NCBI GenBank assembly: GCA_965153455.1
Contig: OZ234501.1
Location: 15,178,855-15,242,854, forward strand
Length of the DNA: 64,000 bases
Direction of reading: 5' to 3'
Source of the DNA: Sphagnum compactum
Taxonomy: Eukaryota; Bryophyta; Sphagnopsida; Sphagnales
Below the pieces are notes generated by a model. The model was not told the DNA's origin and did no database searches. It saw only the letters and a list, made by a program, of their open reading frames with translations. Of the stretch, positions 34,528-45,865 are shown piece by piece. Position 1 is the first letter of the stretch, and each line of letters begins with the position of its first letter. The translations under genes were made by a program, and so were the position numbers.

Positions 34528-35324
34528 TGCTGGAAAATATCCGACTCCCAAAACCACTCCAACCTCTCCCTTCCGGATTCTCTTGTCGTCCGCAGCAGAA
34601 ATCCCTCTGGTCTGCAGCAGACCTAGTCTTGCCCTGATCTCCAAACCCTAAAACTCGTCTTCAAACCTTGAGAGACAAGGAGTCCTGAAAAAATTGTGGG
34701 TGGATTGTCTTTTGCATCTTGTTTGCAAGATTGCTGCTGCAGCAATCTTGTGTACAAAGAGAGATACAAACAACTAGAGAATTTTTCTGACAGATTTGGC
34801 AAACCTTAAACCCCAAACCCTAAACCTTCAAGGATTGTGTTTGCTGATGCGGCCTGGGGTCCCAACTGGTTTTGTCGTTTGGACCTTGTCTGCAAGATGG
34901 TTGCTGCTGCAACCTTGTGTGCTAAAAGAGATAAAACAATTAGAGAATTTTCTGGATTGGCAAACCCTAAACCCCAAACCCTAAATCCTAAACATTCAGG
35001 ATTGTGTTTACTGGTGGGGTCTGATGGGTCTCGTCTTTTGTGGACTCGTTTCGGATAGAAAAAAGCCAGCAAGCTAGGGGTTTGTGATCTGTGAAATGGA
35101 GTAGCTACGCTGTGAGCATCGATAGTAGTTTTGTTTCCTCGTGAGTTTGATTTGGTACTTTTCCTTAGAAGGATGCGTTTCTGAGCTCTCGTTCCTCTGC
35201 AATCTCTAACTTTGGTAGTTGCAGGTTTAGATTTGCAGGAAATAAATTGCAAATCTGCTCTCATTTCTGGGAATTGGGTTGCTGGTTTTCTGAGGAGTTT
35301 TGTGAGGTTTGAGAAGATGAAGAG
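34528..35324. promoter_or_regulatory. Shared divergent promoter region, YbaK-like / CysRS
   Basis: Only 797 bp separate the two start codons, so both promoters lie here. It holds a ~165-bp tandem duplication and several AAACCCTAAA telo-box elements (near 34650, 34810-34825, 34964-34984), which in plants often mark housekeeping and translation genes. Confidence 0.7.
34709..35037. repeat. ~165-bp tandem duplication with telo-boxes
   Basis: Two copies (about 34709-34873 and 34874-35037) share 'ttgc(t/a)gctgca', 'cttgtgt.c.aa.agagata', 'agagaattttt', 'ggcaaaccctaaaccccaaaccctaaa', 'aggattgtgttt' and 'gg..ctg' blocks. Confidence 0.85.
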
Positions 35325-38300
35325 ATGGTGAGGTTGTTGATGGGTCTCAGTTCATTGGGGCATTCAGCCAGTTCTCTGGAAGCGTTTGTTGCAAGGAGAA
35401 TTTCTCCTCCTTTGCAGAGGCTGATGATGCCGACGACAAGAAGCATGCCATGTGGTGGTGGTCCTCTTTTATCATCCGAGGCGGCTCTGGTGCAACAGTC
35501 TGCAAGAATAATCTCGAGGAGGACGTACTACTTGGGGAGGCGGAGTTATGGTTTGTTCTGTTTGCAAAGAGGAAGAATTGCTGACAGAACTGAGGGGAGC
35601 GCCAGGAGCAAATGGGATAAGACTCTAGTGCTTGCCACTCTTCCCGAGAAGGCAGAGATTTGCAGAAGAAGAAGTGACAATGGTTTAGGGTTTAGAGACT
35701 TGAATAGCAGACAGAATGCAGGAAGGAACATGAAAGGATTAGGGTATGATGCAAACGGACAGGAACTGAGGAGTTTCTGCGGTTGCAATCAGATGGAGCT
35801 CCACCTTAGGGTTGCAAGAATGGGTAGCTCCTCGGGTGTGGTCATTGAGAGTGAGAAGGACAGGGAAGGAGAGGATGAGAAAAAGGAAGGAGAAGCAAAC
35901 AGGCAGCAGCAACAACAACAACCAGAGCTGGAACTTTACAACACAATGAGCAAGCAGAAGGAGAAATTCAGACCTAAAGTTGCTGGCAAAGTGAGCATGT
36001 ATGTCTGCGGAGTGACCTCCTATGATTACAGCCATATCGGCCATGCTCGTGTGTATGTCGCCTTTGATGTTCTGTTTCGGTATGTCCTTTCTTCTCTCCT
36101 GTGGTCTCTCACACATGTACTGCAACCCCAACAATTTGCAGAATCATTTGCTGTTCATCATTCTTTCTCATGTGCACTTTTCTTCTTCAATCAGTATGGT
36201 GCATTTTTTCTCATGTCGTGTACAGCAGCCCTTGCTCTCTCTCTCTCTTTGCCAGCATCGTTTTTGGATCCACTCTCTCTTCAGACATCATACTACTTGA
36301 AGTTCTTTTTTCCTCAATCAAGCATTCTGTTTGAGACTAGATATGCAAGGTGCCATTTTCCCTTGAGTATTTCCAAGCAGCAGTTCTGGTTTCTCCTGGC
36401 TTGCTATGGATGGAATGCACCACCATTCTGGAATGGACAGATTCTTGTAGCTAGAATTGTCAAACAATAGAGTGAGACAAAAGGTGGAAAAGAAGTCAAA
36501 GGGATGATGCTTAGGATGGAGTGGTTTTTTTATCTGCAGTTTCTATATTTGTTAACAGGTACTTGAAGCATGTGGGATATGATGTCACATACGTCCGCAA
36601 TTTTACAGATATTGATGACAAGGTAGCCTATGCCAAGTCCTTCTGAAGAGTATCACATGGTACTGTCCTCTCAGTTGATTTCTTCAGATGTGTACCTGTA
36701 TTAAAAAAAATGCTGAATGTATTACTGATACAGTAGCTATGGATCTGGCATTTAGTTACTTCTCCAGAGAGAGGAAACACCAAAGGTCTTCTTTTTTATG
36801 TGGGTTTCTATTTGCTGCAGATAATTCATAGAGCAAATGAGCTTGGTGAAGATCCACTGGAATTGAGCCGGCGGTTTTGTAGAGAGTTTCATGTGGACAT
36901 GGCATTGCTGCAGTGCCTGCCACCCTCCATGGAGCCTCGTGTTACAGATCACATTCCTCAGATTGTGAAAATGATTTTGCAGGTGTCCAGTCTCAAACCA
37001 TTTATGTGGCCTGGTTGGTATGAGTTTTCAGTTGCTGACTGTTGAGGTTGAATCTGCTGACTACTGTCAGTGCATCACGTGGTGAATTGCAGATCATTGA
37101 GAATGGTCATGGTTATGTGATGGAGGATGGAGATGTTTACTTCTCTGTGGACAGCTCCCCTGGATATGGTTGCCTCTCAGGCCGGAAGCTGGATGAAAAC
37201 CGAGCAGGTGAACGTGTGGCCATCGATACCCGCAAGCAGAACCCTGCAGACTTTGCTCTCTGGAAGGTCAGCACTCTTGCATGGTGAGATAGTGTTCCTT
37301 GCTGTGCGGACAAGGTTTTCAAGGTTTTTGGTCTATCTGTGTGTCTTAAAAGGCCTTTGGCTCATCATTGTACATGTCTGCAAGTAGGAAGGGGCTCAAC
37401 AACCTCCATGGGATGCAATTCTTTGCATTCATACATGTGAGTTCATGTTTGCAGAGTGCAAAACCAGGGGAGCCTTCATGGGATAGTCCGTGGGGGCCTG
37501 GGCGACCAGGCTGGCACATTGAGTGTAGTGCAATGAGTGCAGAACATTTGGGACCTGCTTTTGATATCCATGGAGGTGGAATGGACCTCATTTTTCCCCA
37601 TCATGAGAATGAGATAGCACAGAGCAGTGCAGCATGTGTTGACAGCAAAGTTGGCTACTGGCTGCACAATGGCTTTGTCACAGTGGATACTGAAAAGATG
37701 TCCAAGTCTCTTGGTAACTTCTTCACCATTCGTGAGGTACTGTTCTCCACTTGTCAATTTTCTTTTCTGCAGTAGGACCAAATCTTGTCCCAGTTTGAGC
37801 TAGCAAAGGTTCTAATGCAAAGTGCAGAATGTGATGTATTTGTTGTGCTTTTCTAAGCAACCAGCGCTATCCAGGTTGTAACCTTTCCTCTTTTAAACTC
37901 AGGCACCTTGTCAGCAGTCAGGGCGTGCAATTTTGAAGCTTAGATTTCCAGTACATCTGCATGCATTGCAAAGTTTAGAACAAGAATGGGCATTTTATAT
38001 AGTTGTGGGTGTAGTGTTTTCTTGCCAACAACTGCTGTTTGGATGTTGACTGGTAATCTGATCAGATAGGAGGGAAGCTAATAACTTCGACTGTTTGTTT
38101 GGCTTAAGGTATTGGAGACATATCATCCTCTTGCATTGCGATTGTTTCTCCTTGGCACCCATTATCGATCACCAATCAACTACTCCAAGCGCCAACTTGA
38201 CATTGCAACTGATCGCCTTTTCTACTTTTTCCAAGTACAGCAACATTTTCCTTCCATTTCTGCCTTGTTGTTATTCCTGACCTACTGCTGAGGAAATACC

Positions 38301-39451
38301 ATTGCTTTGCATTGTGTGTATCTGGGATGGTCAGTTTGACATTGACTTTCACCACTCTCATGGGAGGCAACAAGCATTTGTTGCTAAGCTAATCCATCAT
38401 CTCTATTGTCACGGTGGCTATTTTGGATTTCCCTTAGTCACATGAACTGTACTATTGAGCAGGCCCTGGCAGATTGCAACCACATTTTGAGTGAACAAGG
38501 CAAGGGGAATGAGGCTGTATCAAAGGAAGCATTGGAGTATGCCAAGAGCATGAAAGCTGCTCTTACTTCCTCAATGGCTGATGATTTGTGCACCCCTGTA
38601 GCCATTGCAGCACTCTCAGAGCCCCTAAAACTGATGAATGATCTGATGCATACTAAGAAGGTTTGCTTCCGTCACTCTATTTGTACCCGGATCTGTTGAA
38701 CTTAGTTGTGCATTTAGCCTCGGGAGGTGGTACTTGTAATTCTTCTGATATTATGTTGATGCAGACTATCCCATTGCAGACATGACCTGTGCAAGAAAAT
38801 TCTCATCACCTGTGACCAAGTTGTATGTGCACAGCAGGATATCTTTACTCAAATGGTGTGTTTATGAGGTTCTTATTTCAATAAAGACATTAAGTCTTGC
38901 TTTTCAATAGCTGATGAAGTTTGGGTCATGAAGATACTGACCCTTGAGTGTGGAGGCACCTTCTTATGGTGCAGGGTCGCAAAGATAGGACACGGTTGGC
39001 TTCACTGCAACTGCTCAGGAGTGAAATTGAGAGAGTATTAAACGTTTTGGGCTTTTCAGTCCCTTGTTATACAGAGGTACCGAATTTTCACCCATTTTCT
39101 TCCCATTTGTGGTTTTAAAAGTGATTCGCCTGCTCTGGGATGCTTGTAACTAGTCTGGCTGTTGTCACTCATGGTTTCATTCCTCAGGTTTTAAGACATT
39201 AAGGCATTTGCTCTTTTGTTTAGGTCTTGGATGAGATAAAGGAGAAAGCGTTGAGAAGAGCTGGGTTAACAAAAGCAGATTTGGCAGCCCAATTGCAAGA
39301 GAGAGCTGCTGCAAGAGAAGCAAAGAATTATGCTCGCTCTGACCAGATCAGGGCTCAATTGGCAGCACTTGGCATCGCTCTCATGGATGGGGGTGATGGC
39401 ACACAGTGGCGTCCCGGCACCAATATGGAAGACATCAGCATTGCTGATTGA
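35325..39451 (+). CDS. Cysteinyl-tRNA synthetase, probably organelle-targeted
   Basis: Exons 35325-36079, 36559-36622, 36821-36982, 37093-37266, 37455-37736, 38109-38234, 38463-38660, 38975-39076 and 39224-39451 give 696 aa. Class I motifs are intact: HIGH in [11 protein letters not shown] (237-240), KMSKS in EKMSKSLGN (466-470), and zinc ligands in [15 protein letters not shown] and HHENEIAQS. The C-terminal [15 protein letters not shown] helix is typical. Cys + tRNA(Cys) + ATP gives Cys-tRNA(Cys). The catalytic body begins near residue 200. The ~200-residue Arg/Ser-rich N-terminus suits a plastid and/or mitochondrial presequence, and further in-frame ATGs (for example at 35821, MGSSSGVV) could start a shorter cytosolic form. 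All nine exon phases close. Confidence 0.95.
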
Positions 39452-41524
39452 TACCATCCATACACACCACTGCAAACACAAGGTACTGAAATCTCAATAA
39501 GCACCACCATCTGCAAGTGCTGTTCATGGATTCAACTTATCATCAATGCTATCAACCATCGCATGTCATTGCCACAACTCTCTTAATAGTCTGGTTTCTT
39601 TGGGTTTTCTTTTGGGAGTTTTGTTGCATCAAATTGGTAGCTTCATTTGGGTGCTATTATTATTGGTGTTCTTACAGGTGGGAGATTGAATGCTTCTGCG
39701 GGATGGTGTTGGTGAAAGGACAGTAATGCGATCCATGTGAAAGAAACTCCTGCAAAAGAAGGTTTGATCCAAGAGCTCAAAAGCGCATCCTTGCATGCAC
39801 AAATAACATGTTAGAATCAAGTTCATGTTCTGTGATAAATGCTGTAGGAAAGATTCTTAGCACAAGGTACGTGGATTAAACAACCCCATTTTATTTTTTC
39901 AAAAAAAAAAGTCTTGTGAAAGAAGAAGCACTTCTTTTCCTCGAGATCTGACTTTGGGTCATTTTCTCCCCAAAAAATCCTCCATAAAAGTTGCACTGGC
40001 TATTTCCAAGTTGTGAAAATTTGCCACAAAAAAGAACAGGGATACCATATGGATGAATGTATGGTCATGAAATTTATCACATAATTGAAAATACACACAT
40101 ATGAAAGTGAACTTTATGAATGGAGGAAGGTGACAATATGGATGAAATTGATTGAATGGATGAAACTCAATGATGTTAATGACATTGATCAAAAGGATGA
40201 AATTTCAAAACATGGATAGAAGTGAAAAAAAAAATCATAGTTAAAAATAATGTTGTCCACAATGGTTGAATTCCAATGCACAAGGCCAATGACATCTATG
40301 TGATTGATTTCATCCTTGGATTTCATCAAATAATTTCAACCATGGGTTTCATTAAATACTTTCATCCATGGGTTTCATCAATGCAATCAAAGTTTCATTC
40401 ATAAGATTAATATTGGATCCATGTTTTTTCTATTTCATCGCATCCATCATCCATCTACTTCGTGAAGGTGTCGGTGGCAGTGTTTATTTTTTTGTTTTTG
40501 ACAAACTTTGTCATTTTTTCAACAAAAGTTTTTTGAAAAAATTTGGATCTTTTTTTAGGTGTAAATTTGTCTAATTTTGCTACACTTTCTGGAAAAATTC
40601 GCCATTATTTAATATCACCCCATAAAAACCAAAAAAAAAAAAAAAAAAACTGGTCAGGGTCTACACAATATCCATCCAAATTGTGAAACATTTTTTTGAA
40701 ATATTTTATGAAAATAGTTGTTAGAATAAGGGAGTTTTAAAAACAAATTACTTCTTCATTTATGTAGCTGGTAGACTGTAATAGAGTCCTTGGCGTACCT
40801 TGGCTCTGCCAAGCGCCGCCAAGCGTCGCGCGCACGCCAACGCGCTATCCCGACACCCTGCCCACCACCACCACCGTCTCTCGCAAGTCTTGCACTTCTT
40901 GAGCGAGCGAGCGAGCGATTCGAGAATTCGCGGATTTCGCAGTCATCGTTTGTGTCGACGACGGAGAGGATGCAGTCATCAATTGCTCGCAGTGCACGAG
41001 ACCTTCTCGCGCGCATTTAAACGGTAGATTTGCCGTTACGAGGCAACTGCATTTTGTTCGTCTTGTTCAGAGACAAACATAGCACTTTTGAAACTTTAGG
41101 TCATATTTTGAGAAACTCTTGCGTCCATTGTTGAAGGACAACAAAACAGCACTTGAATTCCAGTCTGAGCCATTGTTCAGAATCGCAGCCTACGTGATAC
41201 GAGCAACATGTAGATCTGGCGTCAGCTTCATTTCAAAGTAAAGAAAAAGATAGGTAGGTCTTCAGAGTAAATACCTAATACAGAAAATTCCATTACCTGA
41301 TTGTGTTGAGAGAAAATAGGTCTACACCTCACATCCTTTTTCCATCAAAAGGAAAAATAGTTTGCACTTGAATTGAGCTCCGTTTTCTAGAGAAAACAAA
41401 ACATAGCTTGGATCTCCACTCCATAGTCTTGAATATAAAAGGTTCAGTTGTCAGGAGAAGTTTCTGCTTGAGTCTCATTCCCCCATTGTCAAGAGAAAAA
41501 AAGGGTTGAATCTTGGGGTCTGGT
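39452..41524. other. Intergenic region; GC-rich promoter of the RCC1 gene at its end
   Basis: 39.9-40.75 kb is AT-rich and non-coding, with three ~27-bp units of a 'ccatgggtttcatcaa' type repeat near 40310-40385 and poly-A/T runs. At about 40790-41025 composition switches to CpG-rich (CGCCGCCAAGCGTCGCGCG, GAGCGAGCGAGCGAGCG), the probable promoter/TSS zone of the gene starting at 41525. The rest looks like leader. Confidence 0.5.
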
Positions 41525-44382
41525 ATGATCGAAGAGAACAACAACAGAGCTCTGGTAGGTCAGGAAAGGGATTCCATGGAGCTCCTCAATTCAACTGCCA
41601 AAAATTCCATTGAGCTTTTACCTGCCCATATCATACACAACATTCTGTTTGAGGGAGGGTTGGGGCCAATTGATTTGGCAAGCCTGGAGGCAACATGCTA
41701 CATGTTTCGGGCTGCTGCTGGGTTTGAACCTTGCAGATTCAAGTCCATAGCTGAGCTTGCAGCTCGTCATTCATGTCACAGGCAGCCTCTGTTCCTTCGC
41801 ATGCCTCGCCATGCTCGCTTGCAGCTTCTTGCTAGATGTGATGGCAATTGGAAGCTTGTGTTACGCTTCCTGCAGGCTCTTGAACAAGCATCACAAGGGG
41901 GAGTGGCTACCTCCACCAGTCACAAAACTGTAAGCTCACATAAACAAGTCCCTCAACTAGCCATTAGCTGACATTATCCAAGCATCACATATCTTTGCTC
42001 CTTTCTACCCCTTCTCCTCTCAAGGTGATATGGTGTCTCTCATCACTTGCAATTAAGCAAAACATTGGCTCAGAATTGTCTCATGATTTTGCAGAGAAAT
42101 GAAGGACAAATCTATACAGAGGAAGCATGATCGAACAAGAATCTTACTTTGCGTTTTGCAGGTGCAAATGGTAGCTGGCAAGTACCACAGTCTAATAGTG
42201 GATAGGAATGGCAAGCTCTATGCATGTGGAAGTGGGCTACATGGAATTCTAGGGCAGGGCCCTGACATCAAGTGCTGCCAACTTCCTACACGCATTGCAT
42301 TACCAAATTTGCCAGGTTTGCAGATCAAGCAAATTTCTGGAAGCCATAACCATGCTGCCTTTATCACCCAGGCTGGAGAGGTGTGTGAGTCTGGATGATC
42401 AGGCATCAACTTCATGTAGAAGAGTTTGGATACATCTCCAAGAGATAGAACCAGCAGGTTGAGGACACCATAAGATGTGGTCAGACAGACACTATATTGT
42501 TCAAGTCTTCTTCTGTGGATTGAAAAGAGCCTATTACATTGTCTTTTGTATAGGTTGAAGAGAATTATTAACTAGAAGAAGACATCAAAAAATTGATAAT
42601 ACTGAGCATGAACAAAGAGAGAGAGAGAGAGTGATATAGATTGTTAGATCATGACAGTGTGGTGCAAGGGAATAGGGTGCTGGGCTTGTTTCTCTCATTC
42701 AATCAAATGCTGAAAAGTTCAATCTATGTGCATCATTGAACCTGCAGGTGTATACATTTGGGGATAATTCCTCCTGTTGTTGTGGCATTGGAGATGTGGG
42801 CCAAATGATTACTCGGCCAACTCTTGTTGACAGCCTAACAGGAATTTACTGCCAGGAGGTATGTATGTACATAGGATCTAAACCTCCATGATATTCAAAT
42901 GCCAACACTCAGAGATTTGCCACTTCATTTGACCTCCACAAAGTGAGAAGCAAAGCTTGTGATTAAAAACCTGCAAACTAGAAAATTGTAAGACTGGGTG
43001 AATTCATCTTCATTTGATACATCTACATTTCTAGCCTTAGATACACTGAACAAATTTACATTTTCCAGCTTGGTACTGGGAGAGAGATACCAGATCTTAA
43101 AAGGAAGCAGGATGTGCCTTGATGATCAGGTTGTGACAGGCCTAAGTTACACTGTAGTGATGACAAGGGAAGGCAAACTGTATTCATGGGGTAGTGGCTC
43201 CCATGGGCAACTTGGACATGGCAACACACAAGACGAATACCGGCCTCTTCAGATAGAGGCAATTGATGAAGGCATTAACCCTGTAGTCCAAGTCTCTGCG
43301 GGAGTCAGCCACACACTTGCTGTCACCAAAGATGGAGCTCTTTACTCATTTGGATATGGAGCAAATTCCGGCCTTGGACATGGTGAATTTGTCAGTGAAC
43401 CAAGTCCTCGTCGTGTGCGGTATTTCACAGACCAGGAGGTGTTTCTGGTCTCTGCAGTGGCTGGGGATGAACACTCTGCAGCAATTGATTCAATTGGACA
43501 AGTGGGGTTCTCTCCTCTCACCCCACAATACTCAACTCTCTAAATCCCCTGACCCCTAGAAGCTACGCAAAGCATGAAATCGCACATTAAGGCTAGATTC
43601 TACTTTCCATGAGTTCAGTTTTCTGGAAAATCTCAGACAAATGAAAGATACCTATTTGCAAAGGGAAGACCAATTGTGTCTTTTGTGTAATGTCTACACA
43701 TGGGGCAAGAGTACTGTGGAGGTTAGGTTCTACTTTCCATGACTTCAATTGTCTGGAAATTCTGGGACAAACAAAAGGTACCATTTTGCAATGGGAAGAC
43801 TGATTGTGTATTTTGTCTCATCACAAGGCAGGTCTACACATGGGGCAAGGGCTACTGTGGAGCACTGGGCCACGGGGACGAGAGTGATCAAAGCTTCCCA
43901 CAATTAGTTGTGGGTTTGAACAGTGTTCGAGCTGTGCAGGTTCTTCCTTCCCCTTCCCTTTTCCTGGGTATCAAATGAAGTATCTCTGCAGCAAAATAAC
44001 AATCTCAGTTGCGCATTTTTACAGCATTCAAGAATGTGACTTACTGATGTGAAATCTTGGGTTTCATTCATAGGTCTCAGCAAGGCGACGAAAAACCTTT
44101 GTGCTGACTGACAGTGGGACTGTATTTGCATTCGGATGGATGGCATTTGGGAGTCTGGGAGTGAAGGACCGAGGTTACTCCGAAAAAGTGGTGCACCCTC
44201 AATCCCTTGACGAAGCTGTAAGTGGTCAGAAAATAGCACGCATGAGTGCAGGCCAGTACCACACACTTGCTTTGAGCACCAAAGGATCACTCCTGGGTTT
44301 TGGTGACAACGAAAAATGGCAACTAGCAAATGCACACAATCTGCAAAGTGGCGAGGAAGTTTTCACAGAGATACTGCATTGA
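41525..44382 (+). CDS. RCC1-repeat protein with F-box-like N-terminus
   Basis: Exons 41525-41929, 42162-42380, 42748-42858, 43130-43501, 43832-43939 and 44074-44382 give 507 aa. Residues ~20-60 (SIELLPAHIIHNILFEGGLGPIDLASLE) look F-box-like. From ~135 on there are about seven RCC1 blades, each with a GxxH or G.(S/Y)HT turn: GKYHSLIV, GSHNHAAF, GLSYTVVM, GVSHTLAV, GDEHSAAI, GQYHTLAL, and WGSGSHGQLGHG, WGKGYCGALGHG glycine motifs. Most introns sit just before a VYTxG-type strand, so exons follow repeat units. RCC1-like propellers act as scaffolds or GTPase-exchange factors. The F-box-like part suggests a ubiquitin-ligase adaptor. The exact role is unknown. Confidence 0.9.
43591..43861. repeat. 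~130-bp tandem duplication across intron 4/exon 5
   Basis: Copy 1 (about 43591-43720) repeats 'ttctactttccatga.ttca', 'ttgcaa.gggaagac' and a degenerate exon start 'gtctacacatggggcaag' but lacks the AG before it ('gtgtaatgtctac'). Copy 2 (43721-43861) has the working acceptor (AAGGCAG|GTCTAC). Confidence 0.85.
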
Positions 44383-44521
44383 CAGATCACAAAACAGCAC
44401 ATTTATATGCCTTTGTCCATCTCTGCTGCTGACTGTGTCCATCGTTTTTAAGAGATATTGCATTGACGGTTCACAAAACAGGACCTATAAATCCCTGTGT
44501 CTGTCTCTGCTACTTACTATA
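44363..44521. repeat. ~80-bp tandem duplication over the RCC1 stop codon
   Basis: Copy 1 (about 44363-44441) includes the stop codon; copy 2 (44445-44521) follows in the 3' UTR. Shared words: 'agagata.tgcattgac', 'tcacaaaacag.ac', 'ctctgct'. Confidence 0.8.
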
Positions 44522-45865
44522 TTAGGCTGGACAGGAGCATAAGGAGCCTTTTTGGACACAGGAAGAATGGCCCCACCGTTCTAGACAAGCTGCTGCATCA
44601 TCAACAAAGGTACTTTCAACAGCACAACGGGATTGTTGGATTTCGCATTCTTATTAGATTTCTTTGATTAATATTTACACATTTAAGGTCTGGGGTGGCA
44701 GATTACATCATTTTCTTGACCACATTATATGACTACTCTTCCGATAATGATCATACACTGGTAAAAGTGACCAATATTTGTTTGTTGAACTTGAACTATT
44801 TTTTAAAATCTTTACTCTGCCACCTTAATTCCAGGGAATGGCCTCGCCCTTGCCCACTATGTTGGGTGCTTGCATAGCTCAATCTAAGGGGCTTGCCTGT
44901 TGCATTACCCAACATAATAGGCAGGGGCTTGACTATTCCAAAGTAGATTCATTGATTTCTTTGATTATTAGAAATCTTATTAGGGCTGTCTTTCCTTACA
45001 TAAAAACTATGCAATTACACATTCTTTTTTAGACTTCTTTGATGATTAGAAAGCTTATTAGGGTTGACATTCATTACACCAGACTACACCACCTTAAATT
45101 AATTACACATTCATTATTATATTTCTTTGAAAAAAAGTTACACATTTCTTAAATTTCTTTGATAATCAAGAAGCTTATTATGGCTGACTCCCATTATGCC
45201 AAACCATGTCTGCTTAAATTTATTACATTTCTTATTATATTTCTCTGATTAATCTTATTGTTTTTGCAATTGTGCCAAATTTACTCTCAGTTTCTTTGCT
45301 GTATCTGAGATTATGCAAATATTGATATGAGATTTTGCAGTAAAGAGAAATTGTTAATAGAGGTAACACCTAATATCCTTAATTTTTCCCACTAGAACTT
45401 GTGTAGAACAGCATTCTTGTTGTGGTTCGTTTTAGTTTTGGGTGGAACTGGCACAATGGTTTTTGAGTTTGTCTCTGTTGTCTAATGGCTGTCTGTTTTG
45501 TGCACACTGAGATTCACACTAGGTAGTGTGTTTTGCATGCTCTTCTTCCCTTTGTTGCTAAAAACAATGTCATGATCTGAATTATGTACCGAAGCACAGT
45601 AGGCAAAAAATTACGTTGGAATGGATTGCTTCTCAAGGAGACAATAATGTTGCAAAGGTGCATAAGAGCCCATATCAGAAAGAAAACAATACCCATTGGC
45701 AGCCCACACCAATTCGATTTGTTCCTTTTCTTTTGCTCTCAAAAAGCTTGCAGAACAAAATCAGCTGCACTCACATCTACAACACCGTAAAAATGACACA
45801 CATTTAAGATTGTAAGTTTTGAGGGATCCAGAAGGTGTCCACTGTAGATTCCAATAGTGAAAAGC
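44522..45865. other. Intergenic region between RCC1 and TRM6 3' ends
   Basis: AT-rich with 'tttctttgatta..agaaatctta' type motifs repeated loosely at 44650-45250. No coding exon is supported. Both flanking genes end toward this region. Confidence 0.5.
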
